DNA from: Candidatus Omnitrophota bacterium
Lineage (GTDB): Bacteria > Omnitrophota > Koll11 > Gygaellales > Profunditerraquicolaceae
Direction of reading: 5' to 3'
Assembly (NCBI GenBank): GCA_026387515.1
Contig: JAPLLP010000113.1
Location: 1 to 7,020 of the forward strand
Length of the DNA: 7,020 nucleotides
Shown: in pieces, positions 6,820 through 7,020 of the stretch
How the letters are laid out: every line of letters begins with the position of its first letter
Numbering within the stretch: position 1 is the first letter of the stretch
Made by a program: the position numbers and the translations under genes
The notes under the pieces: generated by a model
The model's input: the letters and a program-made list of their open reading frames with translations, nothing else
The model's database searches: none
What the model was told of the DNA's origin: nothing

Positions 6820-7020
6820 TTAAGGCTCGCTGTGCTGGGTACAGGTAGAACTTTTAATGATGCCGTTTACTACGCTAGCGGTACAAGCATTACCGTCATC
6901 CGCTCTTGCCATGTTAAGCGTGCCGGTAAACCCATTTACGGGATCCTGCCGGGGATTATTTTTTACCGATGATGGATCACAGCTTAAAGTCCCAGAAACA
7001 TATAATTCGCCATCCACAAA
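6820..7020 (-). CDS. C-terminal end of a small exported or pilin-like protein
   Basis: The frame is open from the right edge to a TAA at 6822-6820, giving the last 66 residues of a protein whose start lies outside the window; a GTG at 7017 is in frame but is probably internal. I do not recognise a specific family. The sequence is rich in Ser, Thr, Asn and Gly with little hydrophobic core (ELYVSGTLSCDPSSVKNN, GFTGTLNMARADDGNACTAS, IIKSSTCTQHSEP). It has three cysteines, two of them about 15 residues apart near the C-terminus. That arrangement fits the disulfide loop of type IV pilins and pseudopilins, which is why I suggest one, but the N-terminal prepilin helix that would settle it is missing. 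The terminator just downstream shows that this is the end of a separate transcription unit. Confidence 0.4.
   Translation of the reverse strand, partial: FVDGELYVSGTLSCDPSSVKNNPRQDPVNGFTGTLNMARADDGNACTASVVNGIIKSSTCTQHSEP

Noticed and set aside
1..7020. CRISPR array, tRNA, rRNA or transposase
   Set aside because: No regularly spaced repeats, no cloverleaf or rRNA-like sequence and no transposase reading frame were seen. The two-copy element is too sparse to be CRISPR and carries no gene.

Overview
The window is a tightly packed bacterial operon read entirely on the minus strand. In order of transcription it carries recA, an htrA/degQ-type periplasmic protease that is broken by a one-base frameshift, recX, alaS and hisD (cut by the left edge). 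The 3' end of an unrelated gene, tentatively a secreted or pilin-like protein, lies at the right edge. The order recA-recX-alaS is common in bacteria. The protease between recA and recX, and hisD at the end, are less usual. Base composition is balanced, the genes nearly abut, and the proteins look like those of an uncultured, probably didermic lineage. My low-confidence guess is Omnitrophota (PVC superphylum) or a relative; the sequence alone cannot prove this.

Right to left: 7020-6820 is the C-terminal part of a small cysteine-containing protein, followed by a rho-independent terminator (6802-6752). A textbook sigma-70 promoter (TTGACA, 17-nt spacer, TATAAT; 6750-6722) starts just past the terminator's T-run and points into a leader of about 120 nt before recA. 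recA (6594-5560) touches htrA (5560-4167) in TAATG. htrA probably overlaps recX (4170-3712) in TTGA. recX is separated from alaS (3624-1000) by 87 nt, and alaS overlaps hisD (from 1003) in ATGA. There are no plus-strand genes, no RNA genes of known class and no gene-free stretch above 300 bases; the longest is 6595-6819.

The most unusual content is a pair of nearly identical 83-84 nt structured elements in the same orientation. One lies just upstream of recA (6616-6698) and the other fills the recX-alaS gap (3631-3714). Each folds as two hairpins inside a closing stem. The 56-nt core differs at one base between copies, and the closing stem carries one compensatory base-pair swap. Both copies are open in frame into the gene downstream, so a longest-ORF gene caller would give RecA and AlaRS the same false N-terminal peptide. 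I know of no named family matching this element. It could be a dispersed palindromic repeat or a cis-acting leader RNA.

Functionally, recA and recX form a recombinase-modulator pair, the protease (if functional) is for envelope quality control, and alaS and hisD serve translation and histidine synthesis. They appear to be co-transcribed from the recA promoter, with translational coupling at most junctions.
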